This document shows positions 8,753 to 17,624 of a stretch of 64,000 bases of DNA, piece by piece. The notes beneath the pieces are model-generated. The model was given only the letters and a program-made list of their open reading frames with translations. It was not told the DNA's origin and did no database searches. The stretch lies in the NCBI RefSeq assembly GCF_030817355.1, contig NZ_JAUSZH010000001.1, positions 1,488,001 through 1,552,000 on the forward strand. The letters are read 5' to 3'. Positions within the stretch are counted from its first letter, which is position 1. Each line of letters opens with the position of its first letter. The translations under genes were made by a program, and so were the position numbers. The stretch comes from Streptomyces sp. V1I1. Lineage in GTDB: Bacteria > Actinomycetota > Actinomycetes > Streptomycetales > Streptomycetaceae.

Positions 8753-9547
8753 ATGCGCATCACCGGAGCAACCGTTCTGCTCACCGGGGTCACCGGCGGC
8801 ATCGGCGGCGCGCTCGCCGCCCAACTGGCCGCCATGGGCACGAAGTTGATACTGACCGGCCGCCGCCGCGAGGCGCTGGAACCGCTCGCCGACCGCTATG
8901 GCGCCCGCACAGTCGTCGCCGATCTCGCCGACCCGAACGACGTGGAACGGCTCGCCCGCGAGGCCGCCGGCACGGACATCCTGATCGCCAACGCCGCCCT
9001 GCCCTCCAGCGGTGAACTGCTGGACTACACCCCGGACCAGATCGACCGCGCCCTGGCGGTCAACCTCCGCGCCCCGGCCATGCTCGCCCGGCTGCTCGCC
9101 CCGGCGATGGTCGAGGCGCGGCGGGGCCACCTGGCGTTCGTCGGCTCGATGTCGGGCAAGACGGCGACGAAGTACTCCGCGCTGTACGACGCCACCAAGT
9201 TCGGCCTGCGCGGCTTCGCGCTCTCGCTGCGCCAGGATCTGCACGACCACGGAGTCGGCGTGTCGATCGTCCAGCCCGGGTTCGTACGGGACGCGGGCAT
9301 GTTCGCGGCGACCGGAGCGGATGCCCCGGCGGGGCTGCGCACGGTCTCACCCCGGCAGGTCGTCGCGGGCGTCGTCCGCGCCATCGAGCAGGACCGGGCC
9401 GAAGTGAACGTCGCTCCCGTCGAGATGAAGGTGCTCACCGCGATCGGCGGCCAGTTCCCGGGCTTCTCCGAACGCGTCCAGCGGCGCGCGAGCGGCGCGG
9501 ACCGTACGGTCCGCCACATCGTGGAGGCACAACGCGAAAGCCGCTGA
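8753..9547 (+). CDS. Short-chain dehydrogenase/reductase
   Basis: A classical SDR of 264 residues. The cofactor-binding glycine motif TGVTGGIG is at residues ~11-18, the NAG-like IANAALPSSG follows, and the catalytic Ser (FVGSMSG) and Tyr-x3-Lys (YDATK) come next. The long downstream part PRQVVAGVVRAIEQDRAEVNVAPVEMKV fits lipid or polyol-directed SDRs of the DltE/YciK type, but the substrate is unknown. The ATG at 8753 follows GGAGGGTAACCAG, a good ribosome-binding site. It is divergent from the amidase/TetR unit and shares the palindrome at 8717-8734, so co-regulation is likely. Confidence 0.9.
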   Translation: MRITGATVLLTGVTGGIGGALAAQLAAMGTKLILTGRRREALEPLADRYGARTVVADLADPNDVERLAREAAGTDILIANAALPSSGELLDYTPDQIDRALAVNLRAPAMLARLLAPAMVEARRGHLAFVGSMSGKTATKYSALYDATKFGLRGFALSLRQDLHDHGVGVSIVQPGFVRDAGMFAATGADAPAGLRTVSPRQVVAGVVRAIEQDRAEVNVAPVEMKVLTAIGGQFPGFSERVQRRASGADRTVRHIVEAQRESR

Positions 9548-9579
9548 CGCCTGGCCGCCGTGCGCTCTGCCTCGGGGCC

Positions 9580-11118
9580 TCAGGGGCCTGAGTGCCGGGC
9601 GGCGCGGGCCACCGGCTGCATCAGCACCACATAGAGCACCAGCGCCGCGGCGAGGCCCACCGCCCAGCCGTAGTCCGCGAGCGGCTTGAGGAAGGGGATC
9701 AGTCCGTCCTCGGGGAACGGCCCCTTCCCTTCCGCCGAGTGCGAGCCGCCCACCGCCAGCACCCCGCCGACCGCGAACGCGGCGACGGCGCGCAGATTCC
9801 AGCCGGAGGTGTACCAGTAGCGGCTGCCCGGGGTGTAGAGACCGGCCAGGTCGAGGACGGTGCGGCGGATGACCCAGTAGTCGGCGATCAGAATGCCCGC
9901 GACCGTACCGAGCAGACCACCGACCAGGCCGAGCCAGGTGAAGATGTAGAGCTCGGGTGTCTCGGTGAGCTTCCACGGCATGATCAGGACGCCGACGATG
10001 CCCGTGATCAGCGCTCCCCTGCGGAAGTTGATCAGCTTGGGCGCGAGGTTCGCCAGGTCGTACGCGGGTGAGACGACGTTGGCCGCGATGTTCACCGAGA
10101 TCGTCGCGACCAACACGGTCACCAGGGCGTAGAGCAGGCCGAAGACGTTGTCGGTCTTGGCGGCGAGCTCGACCGGGTCCCAGACCGCCGCGCCGTACAC
10201 CGCCTGGGAGCCGGAGGTGACGAAGACCGACAGCAGTGCGAAGAGGGTCATCGTCGTCGGCAGACCGAGCGACTGGCCCCAGATCTGGGCGCGTTGGCCC
10301 GCGCCGAAGCGGGTGAAGTCCGGAATGTTCAGGGACAGCGTCGACCAGAAGGCGATCATCCCCATCAGCGAAGGGAAGAAGACCGGCCAGAAGTCGGCGC
10401 CCCAGCCGAGCTTCGAAGGCTGGTCGAGGAGCGGTCCGAGGCCGCCCGCCTTGGCGGTGATCCACACCAGCAGGACCAGCGCGCCGACGATGACGAACGG
10501 CGCGGCCCAGTTCTCGAACCGCCGCAGCGTCTCCATACCCCGGTAGATGATGGCCAGTTCGACCGCCCAGAAGATCACGAAGCACACCCACAGCGTCCAC
10601 GGCTGCCCTCCGACCTCGGCCGCCTTCGTCCAGCCGCCGAAGATCTTGCCGAGCAGGATGAAGATGCCCTGCCCGCCGATCCAGGTCTGGATGCCGAACC
10701 AGGCACAGGCCACCGCGGCCCGGACCAGTGCCGGCAGGTTCGCTCCGCGCAGCCCGAAGGAGGCGCGCGCGAGGACGGGGAAGGGAATGCCGTACTTCGG
10801 TCCCGCGTGCCCGGTCAGCAGCATCGGCGCGAGCACGATCAGATTGGCGAGGCCGATGGTGAACACCGCCTGCTTCCAGTCCATGCCGAGGGCGACGAGG
10901 CCGGAAGCGAGCAGCCAGGACGGGATGTTGTGGGCCATGCCGACCCACAGCGCGGCGAAGTTGTACGTCGTCCAGCGGCGTTGCGTGACGGGGACGGGCA
11001 GCAGATCGTCGTTGACGAAGCGGCTGTCGGGGGGAACCGCGCCGGGCGCGAGCTCGACGCGGCCGGCGGAATCGTCTATCGAGCCGCCGGCCGGAGCGGG
11101 CGGAACTGTCTCGGCCAT
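9580..11118 (-). CDS. NCS1-family nucleobase/hydantoin:cation symporter
   Basis: The 512-residue membrane protein has about twelve hydrophobic segments and NCS1 features. These include NFAALWVGMAHNIPSW in TM1, GIPFPVLARASFG, WIGGQGI, and FWSTLSLNIPDFTRF in TM6, all typical of Mhp1/PucI-type transporters for hydantoin, allantoin, uracil and related bases. The start is the ATG at 11118 with AAGGAG upstream; the same frame is open much further upstream, across three other genes, by chance. It is the last gene of the pyrimidine catabolism operon, 14 bp after the F420-type oxidoreductase. The expected substrate is therefore a pyrimidine base or its dihydro form, but the allantoin genes at 56.7-59.2 kb make allantoin a possible alternative. 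Confidence 0.9.
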   Translation of the reverse strand: MAETVPPAPAGGSIDDSAGRVELAPGAVPPDSRFVNDDLLPVPVTQRRWTTYNFAALWVGMAHNIPSWLLASGLVALGMDWKQAVFTIGLANLIVLAPMLLTGHAGPKYGIPFPVLARASFGLRGANLPALVRAAVACAWFGIQTWIGGQGIFILLGKIFGGWTKAAEVGGQPWTLWVCFVIFWAVELAIIYRGMETLRRFENWAAPFVIVGALVLLVWITAKAGGLGPLLDQPSKLGWGADFWPVFFPSLMGMIAFWSTLSLNIPDFTRFGAGQRAQIWGQSLGLPTTMTLFALLSVFVTSGSQAVYGAAVWDPVELAAKTDNVFGLLYALVTVLVATISVNIAANVVSPAYDLANLAPKLINFRRGALITGIVGVLIMPWKLTETPELYIFTWLGLVGGLLGTVAGILIADYWVIRRTVLDLAGLYTPGSRYWYTSGWNLRAVAAFAVGGVLAVGGSHSAEGKGPFPEDGLIPFLKPLADYGWAVGLAAALVLYVVLMQPVARAARHSGP

Positions 11119-11132
11119 CTGCGGTGGCTCCT

Positions 11133-12134
11133 TCAGCGGTTGAGTGCCGGGATGATCTCGGAGCCGTACGCGTCGATGGTCGCTTCCTTCGCGTCGTGCA
11201 TGTTGTAGACCGCGAACTGGTCGACACCCAGCTCGCGCAGCGCCTTCAGCTTCTCGATGTGCGCCTCGGCCGGGCCGAGCAGACAGAAGCGGTCGACGAT
11301 CTCGTCCGGGACGAAGTCCGTGGACGGGTTCCCGGCGCGGCCGTGGTGGCTGTAGTCGTAGCCTTCGCGCGCCTTGATGTACGAGGTGAGGGCGTCGGGC
11401 ACCAGGCCGGAGTGCTCGCCGTAGCGGGTCACGAGGTCGGCGACGTGGTTGCCGACCATTCCGCCGAACCAGCGGCACTGCTCGCGGGCGTGCTCGATGT
11501 CGTCGCTCACGTACGCGGGCGCGGCGACGCAGATGGTGACGGAGTCCGGGTCGCGCCCGGCGTCCGACGCGGCGGTGCGGACCGCCTTGACCATTGACTC
11601 GGTCAGATACAGGTCGGCGAGCTGGAGGATGAATCCGTCGGCTTTCTGGCCCGCGAGAGCCAGCGCCTTGGGCCCGTACGCCGCCATCCACACCGGCAGC
11701 TTTCCGTCCCGGACCCACGGCAGCTGGAGGGGCTGCCCGTCGACGACGGCCTCCCGGCCCTCGGCGAGGTCGCGGATGACGCCGATCGACTCGCCCAGCC
11801 TGGCGAGGGTGTTGGGCTTGCGGCCCGCGACCCGCATCGCGGAGTCGCCGCGCCCGATGCCGCACACCGTGCGGTTGCCGTACATGTCGTTCAGCGTCGC
11901 GAAGGTGGAGGCGGTCACCTCCCAGGTCCTGGTCCCGGGGTTGGTCACCATGGGTCCGACGTGGAGCTTCTGGGTGTGCTCGAGAATCTGGCTGTAGATG
12001 ACGAAGGGCTCCTGCCAGAGCACCGCCGAGTCGAAGGTCCAGCCGTAGCGGAAGCCGTTGCGTTCCGCGCGCCGCATCAGTGAGACGACGGCCGAGGCCG
12101 GCGGGTCGGTCTGCAGGACGAGTCCGAAGTCCAT
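11133..12134 (-). CDS. LLM-class F420-dependent oxidoreductase (TIGR03842-like)
   Basis: A 333-residue luciferase-like TIM-barrel protein with MDFGLVLQTDPPASAVV at the start, GPMVTNPGTRTWEVTAS, the RGDSAMR loop and VWMAAYGPKALALAG. This matches the F420-using LLM subfamily that I recall as TIGR03842, which in actinobacteria often sits inside dihydropyrimidinase clusters. A plausible role is the hydride-transfer step that reduces uracil/thymine to the dihydro form, or a related ring. That would replace the usual flavin-dependent dihydropyrimidine dehydrogenase, of which none is present here. This role is inference from context. The gene lies 12 bp downstream of dihydropyrimidinase and 14 bp upstream of the NCS1 transporter. 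Confidence 0.87.
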   Translation of the reverse strand: MDFGLVLQTDPPASAVVSLMRRAERNGFRYGWTFDSAVLWQEPFVIYSQILEHTQKLHVGPMVTNPGTRTWEVTASTFATLNDMYGNRTVCGIGRGDSAMRVAGRKPNTLARLGESIGVIRDLAEGREAVVDGQPLQLPWVRDGKLPVWMAAYGPKALALAGQKADGFILQLADLYLTESMVKAVRTAASDAGRDPDSVTICVAAPAYVSDDIEHAREQCRWFGGMVGNHVADLVTRYGEHSGLVPDALTSYIKAREGYDYSHHGRAGNPSTDFVPDEIVDRFCLLGPAEAHIEKLKALRELGVDQFAVYNMHDAKEATIDAYGSEIIPALNR

Positions 12135-12146
12135 GACGTGGAGCTC

Positions 12147-13553
12147 CTAGTTCAGGTACTGACAAGTGCCTCGGGGGGTGTACTGGCCGTGTCCCGCCCG
12201 GCCGGTGAACTTGCGCTGGTCGATGACCACATCGCCGCGCGAGAGCACGGTCTCCACCTGGCCGGTGATCCGCTTGCCCTCGTATGCCGAGTAGTCGACG
12301 TTCATGTGGTGGGTCTCGACCGAGAGGGTCTGCTCGGCGTGCGGGTCGTAGATGACGACGTCGGCGTCCGCGCCCGGCGCGATGGTGCCCTTCTTCGGGT
12401 AGAGGCCGAACATCCGGGCGGGGGTCGCGCAGGCGACCTCGATCCAGCGGCGGCGGGTGAGGTGTCCGTCGACGACCGCCTGGTGGAGGAGGTCCATCCG
12501 GTTCTCCACGCCCGGCAGCCCGTTGGGGATCTTGGAGAAGTCGCCGCGGCCCAGTTCCTTCTGGCCGACGAAGCAGAAGGGACAGTGGTCGGTGGAGACG
12601 ACCTGGAGGTCGTTGGTCCGCAGTCCGCGCCAGAGCGCGGCTTGATGTTCCTTGGGCCGCAGGGGAGTTGAGCACACATACTTCGCGCCCTCGAAGTCCG
12701 GCTCGGCGAGGTTGTCGGTGGAGAGGAAGAGGTACTGCGGACAGGTCTCGCCGAAGACGTTGAGCCCCTTGTCGCGGGCGGCGGCGAGCTCGGCGAGGGC
12801 TTCCTCGGCCGAGACATGCACGACGTAGAGGGGGGCGCCGGCGACCCGGGCGAGCTGGATGGCGCGGTGGGTTGCCTCCGCCTCGAGGAGGGCCCTGCGC
12901 ACCTCTCCGTGGTAGCGCGGGTCGGTGCGGCCCGCGGCGAGCGCCTGTTCCACCAGGACGTCGATGGCGATGCCGTTCTCCGCGTGCATCATGATCAGCC
13001 CGCCGTTGGTGGCGGAGCGCTGCATGGCGCGCAGGATCTGCCCGTCGTCGCTGTAGAAGACGCCGGGGTAGGCCATGAAGAGCTTGAAGGAGGTGATGCC
13101 CTCCTCCACCAGCAGATCCATCTCCTTCAGCGACGACTCGTTGACGTCGGAGAGGATCATGTGGAAGGCGTAGTCGATGGCGCATTTGCCGTCGGCCTTG
13201 GCGTACCAGGCGTCAAGTCCTTCACGCAGGGCGTGCCCGACCGACTGCACGGCGAAGTCGACGATGGTGGTGGTGCCGCCCCAGGCGGCGGCCCGGGTGC
13301 CGGTCTCGAAGGAGTCGGAGGCGAAGGTCCCGCCGAACGGCAGCTCCATATGGGTGTGCGCGTCGACGCCGCCCGGGATCACGTATTTGTTGGCCGCGTC
13401 GATGGTGCGGTCCGCGGTCCAGGCATCGGCGACGGCGGAGCCGTGCGCGGCGAGCGCGGCGATCCGGCCGTCCTCGATCAGTACGTCGGCATGGACCTCG
13501 TCCGCGGCCGTGATGACCAGGCCGCCGCGGATCAGGGTGCGGGTGCTGCTCAT
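12147..13553 (-). CDS. hydA: Dihydropyrimidinase (D-hydantoinase)
   Basis: A 468-residue cyclic amidohydrolase. The binuclear zinc site is visible: GGVDAHTHMELPFGG supplies the first His pair, TSFKLFMAYPG the Lys that is carboxylated, followed by MMHAENG, VVHVSAEEA and VSTDHCPF. The substrate loop PRMPNG-like GLPGVENRMDLL also fits. It opens dihydrouracil, dihydrothymine or 5-substituted hydantoins to N-carbamoyl products, which the beta-ureidopropionase in the same operon hydrolyses. The start is ATG 13553 with GAGGGAGC upstream; the longer frame from 14312 is not real. It lies 29 bp after the aminotransferase. It is distinct from the allantoinase at 57829-59172, which has its own operon. 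Confidence 0.93.
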   Translation of the reverse strand: MSSTRTLIRGGLVITAADEVHADVLIEDGRIAALAAHGSAVADAWTADRTIDAANKYVIPGGVDAHTHMELPFGGTFASDSFETGTRAAAWGGTTTIVDFAVQSVGHALREGLDAWYAKADGKCAIDYAFHMILSDVNESSLKEMDLLVEEGITSFKLFMAYPGVFYSDDGQILRAMQRSATNGGLIMMHAENGIAIDVLVEQALAAGRTDPRYHGEVRRALLEAEATHRAIQLARVAGAPLYVVHVSAEEALAELAAARDKGLNVFGETCPQYLFLSTDNLAEPDFEGAKYVCSTPLRPKEHQAALWRGLRTNDLQVVSTDHCPFCFVGQKELGRGDFSKIPNGLPGVENRMDLLHQAVVDGHLTRRRWIEVACATPARMFGLYPKKGTIAPGADADVVIYDPHAEQTLSVETHHMNVDYSAYEGKRITGQVETVLSRGDVVIDQRKFTGRAGHGQYTPRGTCQYLN

Positions 13554-13582
13554 GCTGGTGCGCTCCCTCTTGTGCAGTCGAT

Positions 13583-14866
13583 CTAGACGCTGTGCAGGGC
13601 CTGTTCGAGGATGGCGGCGCCCTCTTCCGCCTCGGCGACGGTCAGCGAGAGCGGCGGGGCGATGCGCAGGGCGCTGGTGTTGTGGCCGCCGCCCTTGCCG
13701 ATCAGCAGCCCGCCCTCGCGGGCGGCCTCCAGGACGGCCGATGCCGCTTCGGGGTTCGCCTCGTCGGTGCCTGGCTTGACCAGCTCGATGGCGATCATCA
13801 GGCCGCGGCCGCGTACTTCTCGTACGGCGGGCACACCCGCGCCGATGGCTCGCAGCCGCTCGATCAGCAGGCCGCCGACGCGGCGGGCGTTGCCCTGGAG
13901 GTCGTGCTCCAGCAGATACGAGAGGTTGGCGGCGCCCGCCGCCATGGTGACCGGGGAGCCGCCGAAGGTCGAAATGGAGTTGGCGTCCAGGGAGTTCATG
14001 ATCTCGGCGGGGGCGACGACGCCGCCGATGGACATGCCGTTGCCGATGCCCTTGGCGAAGGTGAGGATGTCCGGCGGACCGTTCTCGGCGTGCGCCTGCC
14101 AGCCCCAGAAGTGCTCGCCGGTGCGGCCCCAGCCGGTCTGCACCTCGTCGGAGATCCACAGGATGCCCTGCCGGCTGAGGACTTCGCGGAACGCGGCGTA
14201 CAGACCGTCGGGCGGGGATGTGAAGCCGCCGACGCCCTGGATGGGTTCGGCGATCAGCGCGGCGACTCCGCCACGGGTCTGGCCGAGGACGTCCTCCAGG
14301 TCCGCCACGCACGCCTCGATGAACTGCGCGTCGGACAACTGGGCGTAGGGGCCGCGGGTGCGGACGCCGCCGTGCACGTACAGCGTCTGCAGCGGGGAGA
14401 GGCTGGTGGGCGACCAGCTCCGGTTTCCGGTGATGGAGACCGCCGAGAAGGACCGGCCGTGGTAGCTGTTGCGCATCGCCAGGATCTGGTTGGAGCGGCG
14501 GTGGCCGGTCGCCAGCAGCAGGGCGGTGTCATTGGCCTCGGTGCCGGAGGTGGTGAAGAAGACCCGTGCGTCGGGGATGCCGGAGAGGGTGGCAACCCGC
14601 TCGGCGAGCTCGACCATCGGGCGGTTGAGATAGAGCGTCGAGGAGTGGATGATCCGCCCGGCCTGCTCGCTCACCGCCTTGGTGACCTCGGGGAGGGCGT
14701 GGGCGGTCATCGTGGTGAGGATGCCGCCGAAGAAGTCGAGGTAGCGGTTGCCGTCCGCGTCCCAGACATGGCGGCCCTCGCCGTGGGTGATCTCGATGGG
14801 CTGCTTGTAGTAGAGCGCGACCCAGTCGGGGATGACGGCCTTGTGGCGGTCGTACAGATGGGTCAT
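13583..14866 (-). CDS. Class-III PLP aminotransferase of the pyrimidine catabolic operon
   Basis: This 427-residue fold-type-I enzyme has FFTTSGTEANDTALLLA and NSYHGRS in the PLP-binding region. WISDEVQTGWGRTG supplies the Asp that pairs with the pyridine nitrogen, and LTFAKGIGNGMSIGG supplies the Schiff-base lysine. In the operon it follows beta-ureidopropionase, so it probably transaminates beta-alanine or 3-aminoisobutyrate, the end products of uracil and thymine breakdown (AGXT2-like). The start is fixed by ATGA overlap with the nitrilase stop at 14863. The amino acceptor (pyruvate, glyoxylate or 2-oxoglutarate) cannot be decided from sequence alone. Confidence 0.9.
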   Translation of the reverse strand: MTHLYDRHKAVIPDWVALYYKQPIEITHGEGRHVWDADGNRYLDFFGGILTTMTAHALPEVTKAVSEQAGRIIHSSTLYLNRPMVELAERVATLSGIPDARVFFTTSGTEANDTALLLATGHRRSNQILAMRNSYHGRSFSAVSITGNRSWSPTSLSPLQTLYVHGGVRTRGPYAQLSDAQFIEACVADLEDVLGQTRGGVAALIAEPIQGVGGFTSPPDGLYAAFREVLSRQGILWISDEVQTGWGRTGEHFWGWQAHAENGPPDILTFAKGIGNGMSIGGVVAPAEIMNSLDANSISTFGGSPVTMAAGAANLSYLLEHDLQGNARRVGGLLIERLRAIGAGVPAVREVRGRGLMIAIELVKPGTDEANPEAASAVLEAAREGGLLIGKGGGHNTSALRIAPPLSLTVAEAEEGAAILEQALHSV

Positions 14867-15705
14867 GGCTGCACCAGCCCCTCGTACGCGTCGGGGCGGC
14901 GGTCGCGGTAGAACGCCCACTGCTGTCGTACGACGTCGATCAGGTCGAAGTCGAGGTCCCGTACGAGCAGTTCCTCCTCCTTGTCGCTGGCGACGTCGCC
15001 GACGAACTGGCCCCGCGGGTCGACGAAGTAGCTGGTGCCGTAGAAGTCGTTGTCGCCGTACTCCTCCTGGCCGACGCGGTTGATGGCGGCGATGAAGTAC
15101 TCGTTGGCGACGGCGGACGCGGGCTGCTCCAGCTGCCAGAGGTACCCCGAGAGGCCACGCGAGGTGGCGGACGGGTTGTAGACCAACTGGGCGCCGTTCA
15201 GGCCGAGTTGACGCCAGCCCTCCGGGAAGTGCCGGTCGTAGCAGATGTACACGCCGACCTTGCCGACGGCGGTGTCGAAGACCGGCCAGCCCAGATTCCC
15301 CGGCTTGAAGTAGTACTTCTCCCAGAAGCCCTTGACCTGGGGGATGTGGTGCTTGCGGTATTTGCCGAGGTAGGAGCCGTCGGCGTCGATCACGGCGGCG
15401 GTGTTGTAGTAGAAGCCCGCGCCCTCGATCTCGAAGACCGGGACCACGATCACCATGCCGGTCTCGCGGGCGAGTTCCTGCATCCGGCGGACGGTGGGGC
15501 CGTCCGGGACGGGCTCGGCCCAGCGGTAGTGCTCGGGCTCCTGGACCTGGCAGAAGTAGGGAGCGTTGAAGACCTCTTGGAAACCGATGATCTTGGCACC
15601 CCGGCGGGCGGCCTCGCGGGCGTGTTCCTCATGTTTGGCAATCATGGATTCGGTGTCGCCGGTCCAGGTCGCCTGGACGAGTGCGGCGCGTACGACGTTA
15701 GCCAT
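14863..15705 (-). CDS. Nitrilase-family beta-ureidopropionase / N-carbamoylamide hydrolase
   Basis: A 280-residue nitrilase-superfamily enzyme with the complete catalytic set: Glu44 (GFQEVF), Lys118 (KYRKHHIP) and Cys155 ([10 protein letters not shown]). The second Glu is near FWEKYYF. Enzymes of this branch hydrolyse N-carbamoyl-beta-alanine or N-carbamoyl amino acids to the amino acid, CO2 and ammonia. It is the first gene of the five-gene operon, and its stop overlaps the aminotransferase start, so the order matches the pathway (ring opening by HydA, decarbamoylation here, transamination next). The ATG at 15705 follows AAGGAGCAGCTC. The inverted repeat at 15739-15764 lies just upstream and may control the whole operon. 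Confidence 0.92.
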   Translation of the reverse strand: MANVVRAALVQATWTGDTESMIAKHEEHAREAARRGAKIIGFQEVFNAPYFCQVQEPEHYRWAEPVPDGPTVRRMQELARETGMVIVVPVFEIEGAGFYYNTAAVIDADGSYLGKYRKHHIPQVKGFWEKYYFKPGNLGWPVFDTAVGKVGVYICYDRHFPEGWRQLGLNGAQLVYNPSATSRGLSGYLWQLEQPASAVANEYFIAAINRVGQEEYGDNDFYGTSYFVDPRGQFVGDVASDKEEELLVRDLDFDLIDVVRQQWAFYRDRRPDAYEGLVQP

Positions 15706-15738
15706 GAGCTGCTCCTTCGGCGGGGCGTCAGAGAGCCT

Positions 15739-15764
15739 CTACGCACGTAGATGCTCATGCGTAG
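15739..15764. promoter_or_regulatory. Inverted repeat upstream of the pyrimidine catabolic operon
   Basis: CTACGCA (15739-15745) and TGCGTAG (15758-15764) form a perfect 7-bp inverted repeat with a 12-bp spacer. The left arm also reads as the small palindrome CTACGCACGTAG. It sits 34-59 bp ahead of the beta-ureidopropionase start, where a repressor or activator would act. No regulator gene lies in the operon, so the binding protein is unknown. Confidence 0.55.
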
Positions 15765-15863
15765 GAGGAGAACGTAAGCCCCGTCACACACTGGGGCAAG
15801 ACCATCGTCGTTAACCCGCAGAGTCGATCATGTTTCACACCCGAGCGGTCCACACCGAACGCT

Positions 15864-17537
15864 TCACGTACCGAGATGACCTGCTACGCGCAGTGCGTGG
15901 ACGATATCCCGCTCCTGATCGGCGGAGATCGCGCGGGCGACGTCGAGCAGCTGCGGCACGAGGCGTCGGGGGTCGCGGTCGGCGATCCGGGCGGTGTCCT
16001 CGGCGGCGTGGATCTGTACATAGGCGGCCAGTAAAGCCCGGGCTTCCGGCTCCCGGCCCTCGTCATCGAGGGCGAGTACGGCGTCGGCGATGTCGTCGGC
16101 GGGGCGGGTGACGCCCTGGCGCAGCAGCTGCCGGCTGTCCTCGGTACGGCCGGCCGCGGCGAGTGCGCCGGCGGCGGCGGCGAGCCTCAAGGCGGGCTGT
16201 GACGCGGTCTCCCAGAGCAGGGTGGCCCAGTCGGCGTCGAGGCCGGCGCGGTGCAGCTCGGCGGCGAGGAGGGGCAGCCAGGGGGCCGGCCGGGCGGCGG
16301 CCTCGACGAGCACGGCATGCGCCTCACCGCTGCGGCCCTCGGCTCTCAGCCGCCCGAGCTCGGCGACGGTCTCGCGGGCGGCCCGGCCCGCTCCGGCGGG
16401 GGCGACGGGCGGGGCGGGCGCCTGCTGCTCGGGGCCTGCGCCGCCGTACCGCGCCCCGCGCGGCACATCACCGGCGACGGGCAGCATGGGCACGGCTGCG
16501 ATCTCCTCGCCGTCGTCCTCGACCCCGGCGAACCGGGCACCACGGGGACGCCGCTTCTTGGCGGCGGGTGCGGTGCGTTCGGTGGGTGCGGGGGGCGTCG
16601 GGGGTCCTTCGGCAAGGGCGCCCGCGGGGTCCGGGACCGGGGCGGCCTCCGACTCGGGCCGGAACCAACCGTCGGGGAGGGCGGGCTCGCTCGCGGGGTC
16701 CGGGACCGGGGCGGCCTCCGACTCGGGCCGGAACCAACCGTCGGGGAGGGCGGGCTCGCCGGGGCGCTCGTAGGCCTCGTACGACCCGTCCGGCCCGGGC
16801 GTATCCCGTACGTCTTTCCCGGCGTCCGTCGCGGCGGGCCCCGGCCCGTACCCGGCGTCCGGCGCGGCGGACGCGTCCCCGCCTCCGGGCCACCTGGCGT
16901 CCGGTTCGTACCAGTCGTCCACCGGTCCGGCCTGCGCGGGAACGTACCCCTCGGGCGTCCCACTTCCGCCGGGCCCCGGCCCGTACCCCGCGTCTGCGAC
17001 GCCCGGCGTCCGGCGTCGGCCGCGCGTCGACGCGTCCAGCGCGCCGAGCCTCGAACGCAGCTCGACGACGCGCGACGTCGCTCGCGCGTAGTCGTCGCGG
17101 GTCCACTCCAGTTCGTGGGCCAGCTGCTCCGCCGTGGGCGTCCCCTCCGGCTCGCCCGCCAGGCGGCGCAGCAGCTCCTCCGCCCGGCCCGTCGCGTAGA
17201 CCTCTTCCCGGAGCATCAGCTCCAGCCGCTCCCCCAACGCCTCGCGGCCGCCCGGCCGCCGGTCGTGGGCCGCCGCCGACGCCGCATGGAGGTGTCTCGC
17301 GCGGACGGACTCCTGTTCCGCGACGCCCGCCCCGCGCCGTGCCGCGAGGTCGTGGAGCAGCGACTCCACCACGTCCCAGGGCGGGATCTCGACGCCGTCC
17401 AGACAGGCGCGCATCCCGTCGGGGTCACGCTGCCAGAAGATGCCGTACCAACCGCTGCTCCGGTCGAGGAGCGCGGTCAGACCCTTCAGGTACCGCGCGA
17501 ACACTCCGGCTTCTACCGGAAGCTGATGCACCGCCAT
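15864..17537 (-). CDS. Large hypothetical protein, acidic/proline-rich middle and helical ends
   Basis: I do not recognise a function. The N-terminal ~190 residues are helical and contain LDRSSGWYGIFWQRDPDGM and a VVELRSRLGAL stretch that may be coiled coil. The middle (~residues 195-360) is low complexity, rich in Gly, Pro, Asp and Glu. It includes a perfect 23-residue duplication around PALPDGWFRPESE and a basic KKRRPRGARF patch. The C-terminal third (ELHRAGLDADWATLLWETAS, RQLLRQGVTRPADDIADAV) is alpha-helical and repeat-like, reminiscent of TPR/HEAT solenoids. I chose the ATG at 17537 (MAVHQLPVEAG) over the more upstream one because AGGGG precedes it. No signal peptide or membrane segment is seen. 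It looks like a conserved Streptomyces cytoplasmic protein of unknown role. Confidence 0.7.
   Translation of the reverse strand: MAVHQLPVEAGVFARYLKGLTALLDRSSGWYGIFWQRDPDGMRACLDGVEIPPWDVVESLLHDLAARRGAGVAEQESVRARHLHAASAAAHDRRPGGREALGERLELMLREEVYATGRAEELLRRLAGEPEGTPTAEQLAHELEWTRDDYARATSRVVELRSRLGALDASTRGRRRTPGVADAGYGPGPGGSGTPEGYVPAQAGPVDDWYEPDARWPGGGDASAAPDAGYGPGPAATDAGKDVRDTPGPDGSYEAYERPGEPALPDGWFRPESEAAPVPDPASEPALPDGWFRPESEAAPVPDPAGALAEGPPTPPAPTERTAPAAKKRRPRGARFAGVEDDGEEIAAVPMLPVAGDVPRGARYGGAGPEQQAPAPPVAPAGAGRAARETVAELGRLRAEGRSGEAHAVLVEAAARPAPWLPLLAAELHRAGLDADWATLLWETASQPALRLAAAAGALAAAGRTEDSRQLLRQGVTRPADDIADAVLALDDEGREPEARALLAAYVQIHAAEDTARIADRDPRRLVPQLLDVARAISADQERDIVHALRVAGHLGT
16623..16759. 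repeat. In-frame tandem duplication, 69-bp period
   Basis: The block beginning CGCGGGGTCCGGGACC at 16623 recurs at 16692, giving two nearly identical copies of 69 bp. It encodes a repeated 23-residue unit within the hypothetical protein, so the reading frame is kept. The near identity at DNA level points to a recent duplication. Confidence 0.85.
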
Positions 17538-17624
17538 CGCCGCCCCTGCCCAACCGCCGCCTGGAACCTTTCGGTCCGCTGGCATTCGACCCCAGGCGTG
17601 TTACGGCTCTGCTACGCGCAGTTT

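Noticed and set aside
9580..13185. Open frame of 1201 codons on the minus strand
   Set aside because: It joins the NCS1 transporter to shadow frames of the F420 oxidoreductase and dihydropyrimidinase genes. The real transporter start is the ATG at 11118.
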